A DNA stretch of 52,236 nucleotides from Calycina herbarum (lineage: Eukaryota > Ascomycota > Leotiomycetes > Helotiales > Pezizellaceae), in assembly GCA_001414485.1 (NCBI GenBank), contig LLEY01000285.1, forward strand, positions 1-52,236, read 5' to 3'. Position 1 is the first letter of the stretch. Each line of letters opens with the position of its first letter. Of the stretch, positions 33,049 through 45,076 are shown in pieces. A model generated the notes under the pieces. That model was not told where the DNA came from and did no database searches. It saw only the letters and a program-made list of their open reading frames with translations. The position numbers and the translations under genes were made by a program.

Positions 33049-34138
33049 TTATGCCATGACGACATCTCGGTTCTCTTCCATACGCTTGATCAATTCTCTC
33101 TCCTTTGGGCTGCGAGGGCTAGCGTCCTGAGAACCAATTAGTACTAATTCATTGCAAAGTAAACTGAGGGATAATAACTTACAATGCCCAAAAGTGCAGA
33201 GATGCTAGTAGCGCTGTTGTTCTTATTCTCCTGGACTGGAGTTGGCAATTGCTGCATTGGCTTGCTGTTGTAGCCCTGGTAGCTGCTGGACGTGTGGGCG
33301 GTATCTGGGGAGGTACATGGGGTAGGTGGGGCGTGGGAGACGATTCCTTGCTTCCAAGCCTCTTCGAGGAGGTAGGGGGAGACGCCTGGTCCATACTCGG
33401 TGGCAATGACACTCCAGAATGAGGCACGGTGTGCTTCATAGATTTGTCGAAGGCGTTCCTTGTCAACGCTTTGGACGCTCATTGGGTTGGTAGCCATACC
33501 ACAGTCGAGGCGGAGGGGTGCATTGTTTGCGGAGTCGGAAAGGGCACGACGAGGAGCAGACGGCTTAGGGAGGATGGCAATTGGGTGGTTGAGTGTGCGA
33601 GGTGGGCTGTTGGAAGCGGATCGAGGGAGGAGGGTGGAGGCGGATGGGAGTTGGATTTGGGATGGGGATTGTGGGGAGTAGGTATATGCCGGGGAGTTGG
33701 CTTGCATGTTTACGGACTCGTTGATTGGGGATGGCATGGTGGTCTGAAGGACAGGAGAGTGAACTGCAGATCCAGCGCTGGAGGTGACGGAGCCAGTTCG
33801 CTTGCGGCGGTTGCTTCCGTGGGACAATTGGTGGTAGTGAAGGCGACAAGCCAACTCGGTCTTTTTCAAGTGAGCGGCAATGTGCTTGTATGGCATCTTC
33901 TGGAGGCGGGTTTGAAGAAGATAAACTTCCTATAATCCACGTCAGTTCCGGATCAACTATTCCTGGTAATGTCAAGTTTCCATACCTCATCCTCGCTCCA
34001 TGCTCTGCCTCCACCAGTCGAAGCTGCCTTCCTGTTCTTCTGAACCCCAAAATCGTGTCGGTTGACGGCGTCAATGGGAGAATAGTTGGTTGGAGCGACG
34101 AGGCTGGCGGTGTTCATTTGGTTCGTTGGGGTAGACAT
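33049..34138 (-). CDS. Myb-like DNA-binding protein
   Basis: Three exons on the minus strand: 34138-33986, 33929-33183 and 33126-33049. Introns are GTATGG...TTATAG and GTAAGT...CTCAG, and the protein has 325 residues. The Myb/SANT-like domain spans the first intron at about residues 45-100: RAWSEDEEVYLLQTRLQKMP, then YKHIAAHLKKTELACRLHYHQL, with the expected Trp near the first helix and a third helix rich in Arg/His for DNA contact. A short basic patch, NRRKR, follows and may be a nuclear signal. The middle is low-complexity Ser/Pro/Gln. A conserved-looking helix, KERLRQIYEAHRASFWSVIA...GVSPYLLEEAW, lies at about residues 205-240. The last exon is ERELIKRMEENRDVVMA. Family members are fungal nuclear factors without a settled role. 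The splice model is supported by continuous Myb homology. Confidence 0.85.
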
Positions 34139-37100
34139 GATAATCGTTGGTCGTTATAAAGTAAAACGTCTTGATAAGAATATAGTTGGTAAATAGGCAC
34201 GTTGATCCAGCAAGTAATAGAATCGAAGGGTTGTATAAAAAAGGGCAGTCCGGAGCTGCTGTAGAATGTAATTTCTTGTGTAGTTCGAAATGTCGTTAAA
34301 TGTAAAAATGGGGTTTGAGTTTGCGAGGAATAAAATGATAACAATGGTTAAAAACGCAATATACTACAAAAAAGAATGTAAGCAGCCAAGCCAGTTGGGC
34401 AATAAAAGAGAGTGATTATTAGCTGCGGAAGATGTAGTCAACGTCAAGTGTAGGAGGAGAAGAAAAAAGGGAAGAACAGAAGCGGCCTGGCAGGTTCATA
34501 TAGGGAACAACGGTTCAACATGGGATCGTCTGGAGTAGCCGGGCATCGTGGCAGCCCAGGACCCGTGCGTTGAGTTCTTCTGAGTCTTGCAAGCTTCCTC
34601 GTGCCGCCGCAAGGCCGTGGTGATTGGGGGTGGGGCGGCTCACGAGTTTCTCATTATGCAAGCCTTGATTTCACGTCTGAATTGGGATATCTCCATCATC
34701 CGTTTTCTGCAACAATGCTTGGCCGGATCTGTTTGACGTTTGGTCTCAAGTGCACGACTTCGCAACACCAGAAAACGAGACCCTCCCAACACTGGCACCG
34801 CGATGGACAGACAATTGCATCACTCGATGTAGGAAAAAAAAACACTGGAATTGAGGAGACTTATCTCCATAATTGATTGTTGAAGCAAATAATTGAGTTG
34901 GGGCTTGCCAACATCAGATGGCAATCGCTGCTTGCCGCCGTCCAAATTTTGGGAATAATTCTGACGATGTGTGTTTACAGTTGCGATGCGAAACGCGCTC
35001 GATGTCGCTTGTCGTTCTTGTCAGGACTGACCCCTGCGGAAACGATACCAAGCATTTCGACCCTCGAGCCACTTCCAGGGGACCTCGATTGAGAATTTCG
35101 GGGTCGCCAGCCCAGACTGGCCGCACCAGCACTTGCTTGGTCAACACTCTGAGCGGAGAGAAAACGGGACGACGTAAAACGGCCACTGGTCTCTCCACGA
35201 TGGCCAGCATATCCACCCGAATCCGGAGCGGTGAATGGCTAGAGACCAAGCCATTGTTTCGAGAAACTGGCTTTGAGGCGTTCAAAAAGTCGTAGGGTGC
35301 AGATAAGATCTCGCCCGAGATATTTCCTAACTTCCCCAGCTTCAAAGGGAAAACATTAGACATGTCGATATAACGCTAGGCGCTGCGTACGCCCAGTGAG
35401 CTGGTTCTGTTGTCTAGTAGTGGGGTTTATCTGAATCCGCAGCCTGCAAATGAAGTTGCCATGACCATTTGGTTAATGCAGTGATTCTGGAAGAGGGCAG
35501 ATTGACATGCCTGACACTTGACTAAACGACCTCGTCTGCTCAACGAGCTGGACAAGCTGCCATGCTTGTATCATGATTTGCGAGGCCTGAGAGTAGTTCA
35601 GATGGACGACTACCAATTCTGCATGATTTGCCACGAGTACGGAGTTTCCTTTCCTACAACCGACCCAGCCCAGAGTTATCGGTAAAGGCGGTGACGGTCA
35701 TGACCACATATCAGTCCGAGGGATAACAGCGATCCGAGTGAAGGTCAGGAAGGCTGTTTCTCGGTCAGCAATAGTCGCTGGCCGAATGAACGAAATGTTT
35801 CTTTTCCGGAGAAAAGCACACGAGAAATTGCGAGGTTCGGAAGGGTCAGCGTCCGATTGCGTGCAGCGCATCTGGGTTCATCGAATCGCTCCTTTGATGC
35901 CAGGTCGTCCCATCTCGTCCATTTCATCCCACCATCCACACGAGTTGGCGTAAAGCATCTGAAGAGCGACCTTAATTTGCTGGCCTTACAGGCTCTTGAC
36001 AGGACAGGGAAGAAATGCAAGGCGCAGGATGATCGGATGGTTCATGGATCATCATCATGGAAAGTTGCGAATCTGGCGATGCTTGATGCTTCGGCTTCGA
36101 GCAAGCTTCGAAGAGAGAGCCTCTTTCTCTTTGCAGCAGGGAAGTGACCTCGACGGCCTTTCCCTTGAGCCGCGCCACATCCAACCAAATGCCTGGCAGC
36201 GCTTCTGATACCGAGATCGTCTGAGGCTGTCCCCAGACGACGGTGCATGAGCCCCGCCATCTCAACCGCTGTCAGAGATCCGACGGTGCCCAGCTGCGGT
36301 CGTCATCGTCGGATTGTGACGCCGTACTGCAGAACACGAGTTTGGATGACCTTTGTCGCAGCGAAGACGGTTGATATGCAAATTTGTGTGCCGACGCTCA
36401 TGGTGGATTTGTTTACTGATGCGTTTCCTCTCGGCGACGAAGCGAGACAGCCAGCAGCAAGGCGTCAACCAGGCGGTGTGGAGTGTTTTGGAGTCGGGAC
36501 CATGATGAATCCTCCGCATCGCATGCTCGACATTTCCGTCTCGTCGACTGTTGAAACCAAAACATTTCTTCCCAACATTCCTTCCAGCATGTTTCGAAAC
36601 GACCCCCATACTCGTGACCACTGACCAGTGATCAACGGCCACCCTCTCGAGTTCTCTCGGCCATCATCACATCCGGCCTGGCTGCAACGCTGTACGGGTC
36701 CTACGGGTAGACCTCGCTTTCGCCCTCGCCGTGAGGACATTTAACCATCATCTTGAAAATGTTCGGATAGAACCATTCCAGTGGAAACGAAGATCTTGCA
36801 TATGGGAATGCCATCCGAACAAACAACAACATTCTTACAATATCTGAGTTTGTGCCTGCATGCAGTTGGAATTGAGTTAAAGTGTTGGTTAGAAAGATGG
36901 AGACCAAAAGCTTCAGTTGCATGAACGCTTTGAGCTCCTATATCACATGACTCTCCTCCTTAATTGACACCGTGACCACAAAACACAATCTCAACATTCT
37001 GCTTCGCAGAGAACATGAAAACTTACCCCATATTCTCAAAAACAGTCGTGCTCGGTATGAGATATTTGCGTCATACAGTTTGCAGATCCCTTCCATCCTT

Positions 37101-39140
37101 AGTTTGAGCTGTTTTGTCAGAAATCAGTTCTGAAAATCCAAACCGAACGAATCCAATTCTCTAACTTGGTAGTATCCACTCTCTCACGAGTCGCTTACCC
37201 ATCCCCGTCCAGTCCAGTGCCGGCTATCACTCCAAGGTCATCCCCAACAAAAACCGGCGCGTTTCTCGCAATGTTTTCAGACCGATTCCTAGACCATGTT
37301 CGTAAACACCACCGGTGAACTATAATGTACTTGCAACTAAGTTTCCTACAAGTAGCTATTTATATTGAGGCTCAAACCTTCTCATAAGGTCTTGTCTCGT
37401 CGGATAGGTCGGGTGACTATTTACTCGGATCGCTGCAGCCTGCCTCTTGGTACTGTGGCTAGTAACAAGTTCAGACGAAGTTTACTCCGGGTTTGACGCG
37501 AGACGAGACAGATTTTTAATTGCCGAAACAAGAAGCTGGAAACAGAAAACCCCAGGGATTATCCCAATACGGAGGATTGCTTCTAAACCCCTAAAGCTTA
37601 AGAACAATCCTTATCTTGAATGAGGGCATTGACAGCAGCAGCAAGTCCGAGATAGATCCCTTCATTCTTTGAGGCTGATTATTTAAGGCTGACGAAACAC
37701 AGGTAGGGTAAAAGTTAAAATAAGATAGGAGTGGACAATTGCTAGGACATGTCGCTTTAATGACATTGAAGGTTCTAGTGGACAATGCTGAACGAAGTCA
37801 CAATACAAAACAGATTGACGACCAAATAAGATTCCCAGAACGTTTGGACGTATTTGCACATACTGTTCGGTGTATAAGAACATTGGGATCTTGTTTTTGG
37901 TTAGGGTGTAATGTCCCTATGAAACTTGCGATTGAGAAAGTTGACTCGTCGAAAATGCCACTGGACTTTTCAGTCAACTTTCTTACCAATATTGTTTAAT
38001 CTCTTGACTAAACGTCGTATCGACGGGTCTCACCGAGAATTGTGCAATGTGGTCTGATGACTTCATCCCCTACCTAAAGTAAAGGTACATCTGATTGATA
38101 TGACAGAACTAAGCTCTCGGTACCTTTGATGTATGTCAATGTATCCTGAGAACTAACACACCTTCCAGATCCAACAACAAACAAACCAACAAAGGCTCCT
38201 CGGCCCGGTCTCTGGGTGACGATCCATGGTATCCTTTTTCGTTGAGACGCAAGACACATTCGACAAGCAGCACTGGGCCGGCCCGTGATGCGGAAAGGAA
38301 ATAATGACTAGCAAGGACTTGAGTATGAGATAGAAGAAGTGAAAATGACAACAAGTGAAGTATAACTTTGAGCATGAGCAGGAAGATAAACGTATGAAAA
38401 GCTAGCGCTTGACGGGAATTAATAGATACAACCCCCCCCCTTTTTGAAGCGAACAAAATAGCTCGTGCTACAGCAAAACTCATTCAACACCTATCAGAAT
38501 ACAGTTGGTGAGTTGGAGGCTCAGCCGGTTTCGGTTAACAGCTGTTGTCAACATCAAAATTCCACGTGTTTGTTAGTGATCTCCAACTTCCTTTTCTCCT
38601 TGAAGCTTTTAATTTTCCACATTCTAGACGACGGTACCATCGATCCGAGAGCAACATCGAGTCCTGGTATCAAACTTGTGCTCCCCCTAGGGCAAAGTTG
38701 CGGTATGCTCACCGCAGGTTTGTTGGAATGCAACGAGTTGAGATACCTTGTCCTATACAAAGCTTCAAGGAAGACAAAACGTTGGTGAGTGGCTGATCTG
38801 CCTCCTCTGACTCCCTGCACGGCTGTAGCTTATGTTGTACACAGGCGGGTTTTCCCAACGACATGGGCAGACGTACAGGAGCGATACCCAATGAAGTGAT
38901 CAGCCAGCCAACATCACATCCCCAATGCGGCGAATGCGGTAAAAGTTTAATCGAGGCGGCACATTCGAGCACTTCTAGCAAGGTCCCAGGGAGATTCAAG
39001 CAAAGTGCGGTAAAATACCCCTCCCAGTGCAGCTACAATCGATAGTCAGTGCAGTTGGAGCCATGGCACTCGAGCACTCGAGCACTCGGGAGCCATGTTT
39101 TCGGCGGTTGTGGAAATGTCGATGGACCTGTTACACACGA

Positions 39141-39181
39141 GTTGCTCAGGTTGCTCAGGTTGCTCAGGTTGCTCAGGTTGC
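39141..39181 (+). repeat. 9-bp tandem repeat (GTTGCTCAG), about 4.6 copies
   Basis: GTTGCTCAG recurs without change every 9 bases. It is read as Val-Ala-Gln repeats in one frame but is not in a supported gene. Confidence 0.9.
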
Positions 39182-39732
39182 GGGGATATTGATTAGCTGT
39201 CGATGGCGGCTGTTAAGGTTGCTTGGATATTAATCTCGAGGGAAATGGAGATTGTCGTGTAGATAGGTAGATGCTAGGTGCTGGATGCTAGATGCTGGAT
39301 CGGTGACGGGAAGGGACGGGTTACTAGGAGCTGCGAGCTGTGAGTTGCTGAGCTCGTTGGATTCTCCAGCTTCCAAGACAAATTTGGCCAAGTTGTGTTG
39401 CGCAATCCGATCTCCCTACGTAAAATTAAATAGGTGGTATATGCTGGGTATCGACTATTGAGTCTCCCGTATCGTAAGTATGAATTTGAATGGGCGAGGA
39501 GTGGAATGGAGCAGGGGAGAAGTGACCAGGCTATTACTAAGAGGAGCTAAGACCCCCAAGAGGAGCTAAGACCCCAAGGGAGCCAAAGGGAGCTAGAAGG
39601 AGCTAAAGTTCTTAGGGTGTGCGTGTGCGTGTGCGCGTGCAGCTACCCCGCGTGCAGCTACAGCAAGTAACCTAACCCAACCTAACCTCACTGCAACCGC
39701 AACGCTGCCCTCGACCTTGCTCCCTACCTACT

Positions 39733-39762
39733 CCTGTCCTGTCCTGTCCTGTCCTGTCCTGT
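39733..39762 (+). repeat. 5-bp microsatellite (CCTGT), six copies
   Basis: Six perfect CCTGT units lie in a pyrimidine-rich tract upstream of the plus-strand Myb-like gene. Confidence 0.9.
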
Positions 39763-39941
39763 CGTCCTCCGCAGAGTTCCAGTTCATTTGTTTTTCAGCC
39801 CAGAGATGTGCATTTCCGGCGCACCTCGATTGAACAGGACAGGTCACCAACCCAGTACTTCTTCTCCTCGCCGCAAAACAAACTCGTTCCTTTCCCTTTC
39901 CAACACGCTGGGTCGGCCCGAATTAACCGTACGTACTGTAT

Positions 39942-39965
39942 GCAGAGGCAGAGGCAGAGGCAGAG
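39942..39965 (+). repeat. 6-bp microsatellite (GCAGAG), four copies
   Basis: Four GCAGAG units stand in a row, followed by the variant ACAGAC. Confidence 0.85.
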
Positions 39966-40052
39966 ACAGACCTGCAAAACACCATCTTCCAAGCGCTTCA
40001 AGCACATCATTAACCAGTCCGCCAGGTCTTTCAAGCACCAACATTTTCCGCC

Positions 40053-40076
40053 CCCTCAAGCCCTCAAGCCCTCAAG
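40053..40076 (+). repeat. 8-bp tandem repeat (CCCTCAAG), three copies
   Basis: Three perfect copies, about 100 bases after the GCAGAG array. A 7-bp GGCTTCA repeat follows at 40189-40212. Confidence 0.85.
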
Positions 40077-41627
40077 AGCTCTCTTTCCAGCCTTTCCAGT
40101 ATCCCAGCCGGTTATCGTACAGGCCCCGGAGCAGCGATACTCCACTGCATGTGTACCCCGAAGAAGAAACAGAGGCTTTCAGGCTTCCGGCTTCAGGCTT
40201 CAGGCTTCAGGGTGGTGGGTGGTGGTGATGTGCTTGCAGCTCGGAAGTAGACCTATACGATGGTACTCCGTATCGAGAGCTGACCCGCGAGTGGTCGAAA
40301 AGATACCGTCAAGATGTTTGCGGACGATCCGTTGAACATCCTCCATTTACGAAGGAAACCACTTTTTTCTTCTCTCGCCTGTACCAGTACCTCCGTAGCG
40401 CGACCGCCCCCTATCATCGAGTCCATGGACGGAATGTTGGATTTCATGAAGCGTCGTCCAGTCTGCTGCCGCACCAAGTCGGGATATTTTTCGACGCAAA
40501 AAACCCACCTGAACGGTAGTATCTCGTTCCGTAAACGGCTGCTGATCTTCTAGGGGACAGGGCCTGCTTGGCCCTGCCCTGCCCTGAGAACGCTGGCCAG
40601 TCCAGTCTGCGATCCGCCCCGAGTCCGTTGACGGCGAGCGTGGTAGGCCTGAAGTTGTGTTGTCGTGCCTCTCGCTAGGCGTCGAGCTAGGTACAACTCC
40701 TTGACCCCAGCTTTGAACTCCGAAAGACAGGACAAAGCAGGGCAACCTAGAGAAGGCAGGCTAGAGACCAGAAAGTAGACCGTCGACCGTCTTGAGCGTT
40801 GTGTCGTAACACAAGCGTCCAAGCCGCTCCAAACGCAAGCCATCTTCGGTGGATCGGGTGTGGATCAGTGGTGATGGGATCCAACTCCCCCCTTTTACCC
40901 CAGTACGTGCCTGCTTCCAGCCAGTAGCAGGACCTGGCCAGCTATCGACGCAGAGCCATGGACGGGACCCCTTGAGCCACACCATCTATCTCATCTGGCC
41001 TGGGCCAATTCCCTTTGACTGGCTAAGCCCTGTAAGTACTGTACCGATCGCACTCCCTTCTCATCTTCTCCGGCCACGCTTCCGGCTCAACTCTTTTTCA
41101 ATGACATCTGCTTCATGTTCTCTGCATGTATCCTGCAAGTACCTCCCCTACCTCCCCCTACCTCGTCCCTCCACGAACTTGAAATATCCGAAAGGTGGCT
41201 TGCAAGTCATCAGATCACCCCCGTTCTCTTCCTCTCTCTTCGACCTCATAAGTCTTTGCCTTTGGGATCTACTCGTATCTCTCTTTTATATGTTTTCCCC
41301 AGTATTCGCCTCTTCCTCCTTCCCCGCCATCCCGCACGCAGCCTGTCTCTCACTCCACCTGCACCCCAAGCCCCAGCGACAACCCCCTCGGCATGACTGG
41401 CAGGAGAAGCATGTAGATGTACCTCTGTCCATGATCGATCGCAATTGCATGAGAGCGTAAGTACTTTGTACCTGTACCCCAGCCTCAACGCTGCCAGCTC
41501 CGGCCAATCCCACTCGCGAAATCTGCACCTCTTGGGAATCTGCGCGCATCAACCTGGGTCATCTCCAGTTTCCATATCCACCGCGACCGGTACCAGACCT
41601 CAACCTTTTCCTTAAAGCCGTCGCCCA

Positions 41628-42440
41628 ATGTCGAAACGTGCAGAAAGACCAGAGCTTGCCCCCAACACTGGAATACCGCCTTCGCATCCTCGTCCAGCAG
41701 CTGCTGACCCGTCCGTCAACCCAGAAACCTCGCCATCGAGCCTTCCGAGAAATATCAAAAGACGCGCTCCAGGACAGCCAGCTTCCAATTTAGCCATGTC
41801 AATCCCGTCCGGTTCTGCACCTCCTATGGGGACTGCAGATGAACCAAGCATGACCTCTTCGCCAATGGGTCCACCTGCGAAAAAGAGTCGAACAAATACG
41901 CCTTGGACGCCTGCTGAAGAGCAGAGGTTGAAGACTATGAGAGACGCCGGAAATAGTTGGGCGGAGATCGCAAAGGTAAGAGATGTGTGCATGCCAACTT
42001 TTGCGATCACTTGCGATCACTCGCAAGTTTGGGGCTGAGTTGTGATGTGACAGACTTTTCCGCAAAGAACCGAAGGTAGTGTGAAGAAACACTGGTACAA
42101 GGCAGGTTATCTCTGACAGCCATTTTTGTACCCCATCCGCTAAGACTTCCTAGGACATGCACTATGCAGAGTTTGCGGAAGATGAGGTAGGTCCATCATC
42201 CCGACGTGACCAACGTCTAGCCTCCATTATCATAGGTGCTGAGACTCAAATAGAGTCAGGCTCTCCTTAATGCTATTAAGGAATACGAGACGAATAAATG
42301 GAAAGTGATTGGAGCGAAGGTTGGGAAACCAGCAAAGGTCTGACTCCTCTTCTTCCCAACATCTCATGGCCCTCTGCTGACAGCAGTTCGGAAAACAGGC
42401 GTGCGAACAATATGCCAAAGAGCATTTTGCAAAATCGTAA
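41628..42440 (+). CDS. Small Myb/SANT-like DNA-binding protein
   Basis: Five exons: 41628-41975, 42054-42101, 42154-42186, 42254-42337 and 42399-42440, giving 184 residues. The N-terminal half is Pro/Ser-rich with basic patches (NIKRRAPG, PAKKSRT). Two Myb-like repeats follow: TPWTPAEEQRLKTMRDAGNS leads into WAEIAKTFPQRTEGSVKKHW at about residues 91-132. Then SQALLNAIKEYETNKWKVIG and AKVGKPAKACEQYAKEHF run to the end. The WKVIGxKVGKPAKACEQ pattern is typical of fungal Myb-like regulators. Intron 42102-42153 begins GC, not GT, and is needed to keep the frame. The intron before exon 4 could end earlier, at 42234, but that reading meets TAG after VLRLK. A long leader with upstream ATGs precedes the start. 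Confidence 0.8.
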
Positions 42441-45076
42441 AAGACGCAAGACGCTCGCTCTTGCGTTCCCTTACACGAACCTTTATATTCGAGCATATTC
42501 TCCTTGGCGAAACATTTCGGGGTGCAAGTGTTTTCGCGCTTTGTCTTCTCTGCTGAGCATTGGCGCGCGGGTCCTTCATGGCGCAAGGGATGGATGGATT
42601 CCTTTTGCCAGATGGGTTTCTGGTGGGACTAAAACTTTGTCTCTAATGGTTGCAATACTTCTTCTTCTTTTTTTTTTCATGGCGCAAATTCAGCGTCCGG
42701 ATATTTATCGCTGTTCATGTAGTTTTTCTATTCGGCGTCTGCTGCGATTGTTTTTCTCGTGGTGGAACTCTTGTTTATTCATTCGGCCTGCTTTTTTAAA
42801 TGGAAGGGATGGGGAATGGGGTATCTCTTCTTTTGCTCAAAATTCAAATGGATGGCATAGGGTTGGCCTGGTTGCGTTGATCTTCTTCTTTTTTTTCATA
42901 CAGGTGTTTTCGATGTGCGGTGGGGAAGGAAGGGGGGAAGCAGCAAGGGATGACTACCCGATCTTAATCGAGCCTTTAACTGGGGATCTGAGGATATCGA
43001 TTGAGAAATATGAGATCTTGCTGGGACTACTATTATTTGTGGTGATGTTGCGTGGCTCTCTGATTTGCGAGTTGAGGTGGCTGGATAGGCTCAGGTGTGA
43101 AGCTTTGACTGTTGGACTTTTTCGTTTCGAGGACTTCTTGGGTTTGTATTTCCATTTCTTTTGTTACTCGGGTATATATATGTACGGCGATAGTGCAATG
43201 TATCACGATAGTGTCGTGTCATTGTCTCTCTTTTCTGTTGTGTACTTGTACTTGCTTTTCTGTGCGCATTTCATGTCATGCCCATGTTTTTTCATGCTGG
43301 TCATCCTTGAAGTCGGCAGGTTTCCGTTGTACGTGTAAGACATGCTTGGGTTTGGAACAGTTGTCTGTTCTCGAGGACATCTTGTATGGTTTCTCTTTGC
43401 GTTCTTTTGCTTCGCTTTTGGATGAAGTTTTTGGGGCTTTTGGTCTGCTTGCTTGGGGTTCGCTATATACCTTTCTCGGCTTTGCCTGTGGGAATATTTT
43501 TCTTTTGTCTCCCTTTCTATTGTCAAGAGATCGAGTGGTTCAACTGCGTGATGCCGGGTTTGAGATGTCACCGTCCTTTCAAATTTCCCAGTCCCATGAT
43601 GCGCAAAGTATTCTGTTGAAGTCTAATATCTCCGGGGGCAGTACCTTTTATTCCAATATTGCATCTTGATCCATTCCATTCCAAGAAAAAGTTCAGACAT
43701 CTCTTCAAGGTGGATTATTTTACATTTTCATGTGTCATTACAAACCAGGCTCAATGAAATGCGTATACCATAATCAGATTCTTGTACCAGGGAGAACAGA
43801 AATTGACGTTCAAATGGTGATGGTTGATTTACTCTTTTAAAGTTTTGATTTAAATTCTTGGTATTATTTTTGTAGGGTTGACATGATTTTCGATAAGCGA
43901 AAAGGTTGAGAGGAAATAGAAATAGAAATAAGGTTGCTACTAGGGAATAAGGTTATCTAGTGGTAAAGTTTTTCGCGGGACGGGTGATGCTTGTTGGGAT
44001 TCCATTTTTTCCCTCCCGACTTCGCTCGATTTTTTCAATTGTTGATTGGATTTGGTTGTTGTAAGATGGAAGCTTCCAGGTTTGGGTGTGTCTTTTTTAT
44101 CCCTACGTGGGGTGGAATAATAGGACAATAGGGCATGAATACGAGCTTCGCCGTGTAACCTCGTATTGCTGATGAGGGAAGCAATGCGATCTTCGACGGA
44201 ATATTCACATTTTAAAGATGTTGCTCTTCGAAGGGATTGACTTGTATTGTTCATGGGGATACATACTCTGGCATGCAAATTCCAGTTCCATTCACTCACT
44301 TTATTTGCTCCACACACGTGATCATCCAAAGTGGATAATAATAGAAAGAAGTGTCTCTCATTCGCTCTCGCCATGACTGCTTACTCGCTGATCGGGGATT
44401 CACACTGACTCGATTCGGGATATTACTGGCTGTGGTGTTCACAGGCGCATCCGCTAACCCAAATCAAGGCGGAGATGCACCACATCAGGAGAGTTTGCTG
44501 CAGTTGACTCCCCTGTACCTTGAAGTCGCCCCCGTAGCCGCGGATCTTCCCCATCCAAAATCTCTCATCCACCGTCTCTCTTTTCCCCTCACGCCAACGC
44601 CAGCATCACCTCCTCAACGACAAACTCACGGTCTTTGGCGCCGACAACATCCTAAAAGGTCTATTGTCAACAACACATTCGCTCGACTTTGATCACCACG
44701 TTCGCTTTAGAATAATACACTAATTCACCCTACCTTAATTAATATCGAACCACCCCCTTTTTCACCCGTCAGAGACAGAGAGCCATCGCAATCTTCCTCA
44801 ATCAACCTCCATCGAATCGAGAGAGCGAAGACAATTACACCGACAGCATCACATCCATCGACAGCGGCACAGATCAATTGCAGGAACTCCAGTGTCACGA
44901 CATCGAATCCCGTATCGCAAACCCTTCTGTTCTACTGCAGATACGCACCTGGTCCGAGGCCGAGGCTCAGCCAGCTATCTTCTTCATTCTATCTAGAGCA
45001 TCACGTTCACTCGCTGCACGCTCTCATAGTTTCCCAATTCTTTTAGACCTTTACAACATCTTCTCACACATACATA
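42441..45076. other. Intergenic region upstream of the CRH-like gene, no gene supported
   Basis: Open frames at 42298-43338 and 43112-43669 overlap the Myb-like gene or each other, are rich in Cys/Phe/Leu from T-rich DNA, and show no family; they look like 3' UTR by chance. Bases 44700-45076 are C/A-rich and are probably the 5' leader of the CRH-like gene. Confidence 0.45.

Larger units (their letters stand above)
34139..41627. other. 7.5 kb gap between two Myb-like genes; no convincing gene
   Basis: The flanking genes point away from each other, so this interval holds both promoters and 5' leaders. Many open frames of 60-200 codons occur on both strands and often overlap each other, with no protein family, no splice-linked continuation and low-complexity composition; I treat them as chance. 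Short tandem repeats cluster at 39.1-40.2 kb. GTAAGT at 41457 with CAG ending at 41568 could be a leader intron of the plus-strand gene. Long non-coding transcripts or lineage-specific small genes cannot be excluded. Confidence 0.45.

Noticed and set aside
34914..36740. Several frames of 90-150 codons on both strands
   Set aside because: They overlap each other on opposite strands, have no recognisable domain, and no splice-linked extension could be found.
39788..41460. Frames up to 203 codons rich in Pro/Ser/Arg
   Set aside because: They run through microsatellites and pyrimidine-rich leader sequence and carry upstream-ORF-like features only.
42298..43669. Long plus-strand frames of 346 and 185 codons
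   Set aside because: The first overlaps exons of the Myb/SANT-like gene out of frame; both are T-rich, low-complexity and without homology that I can see.
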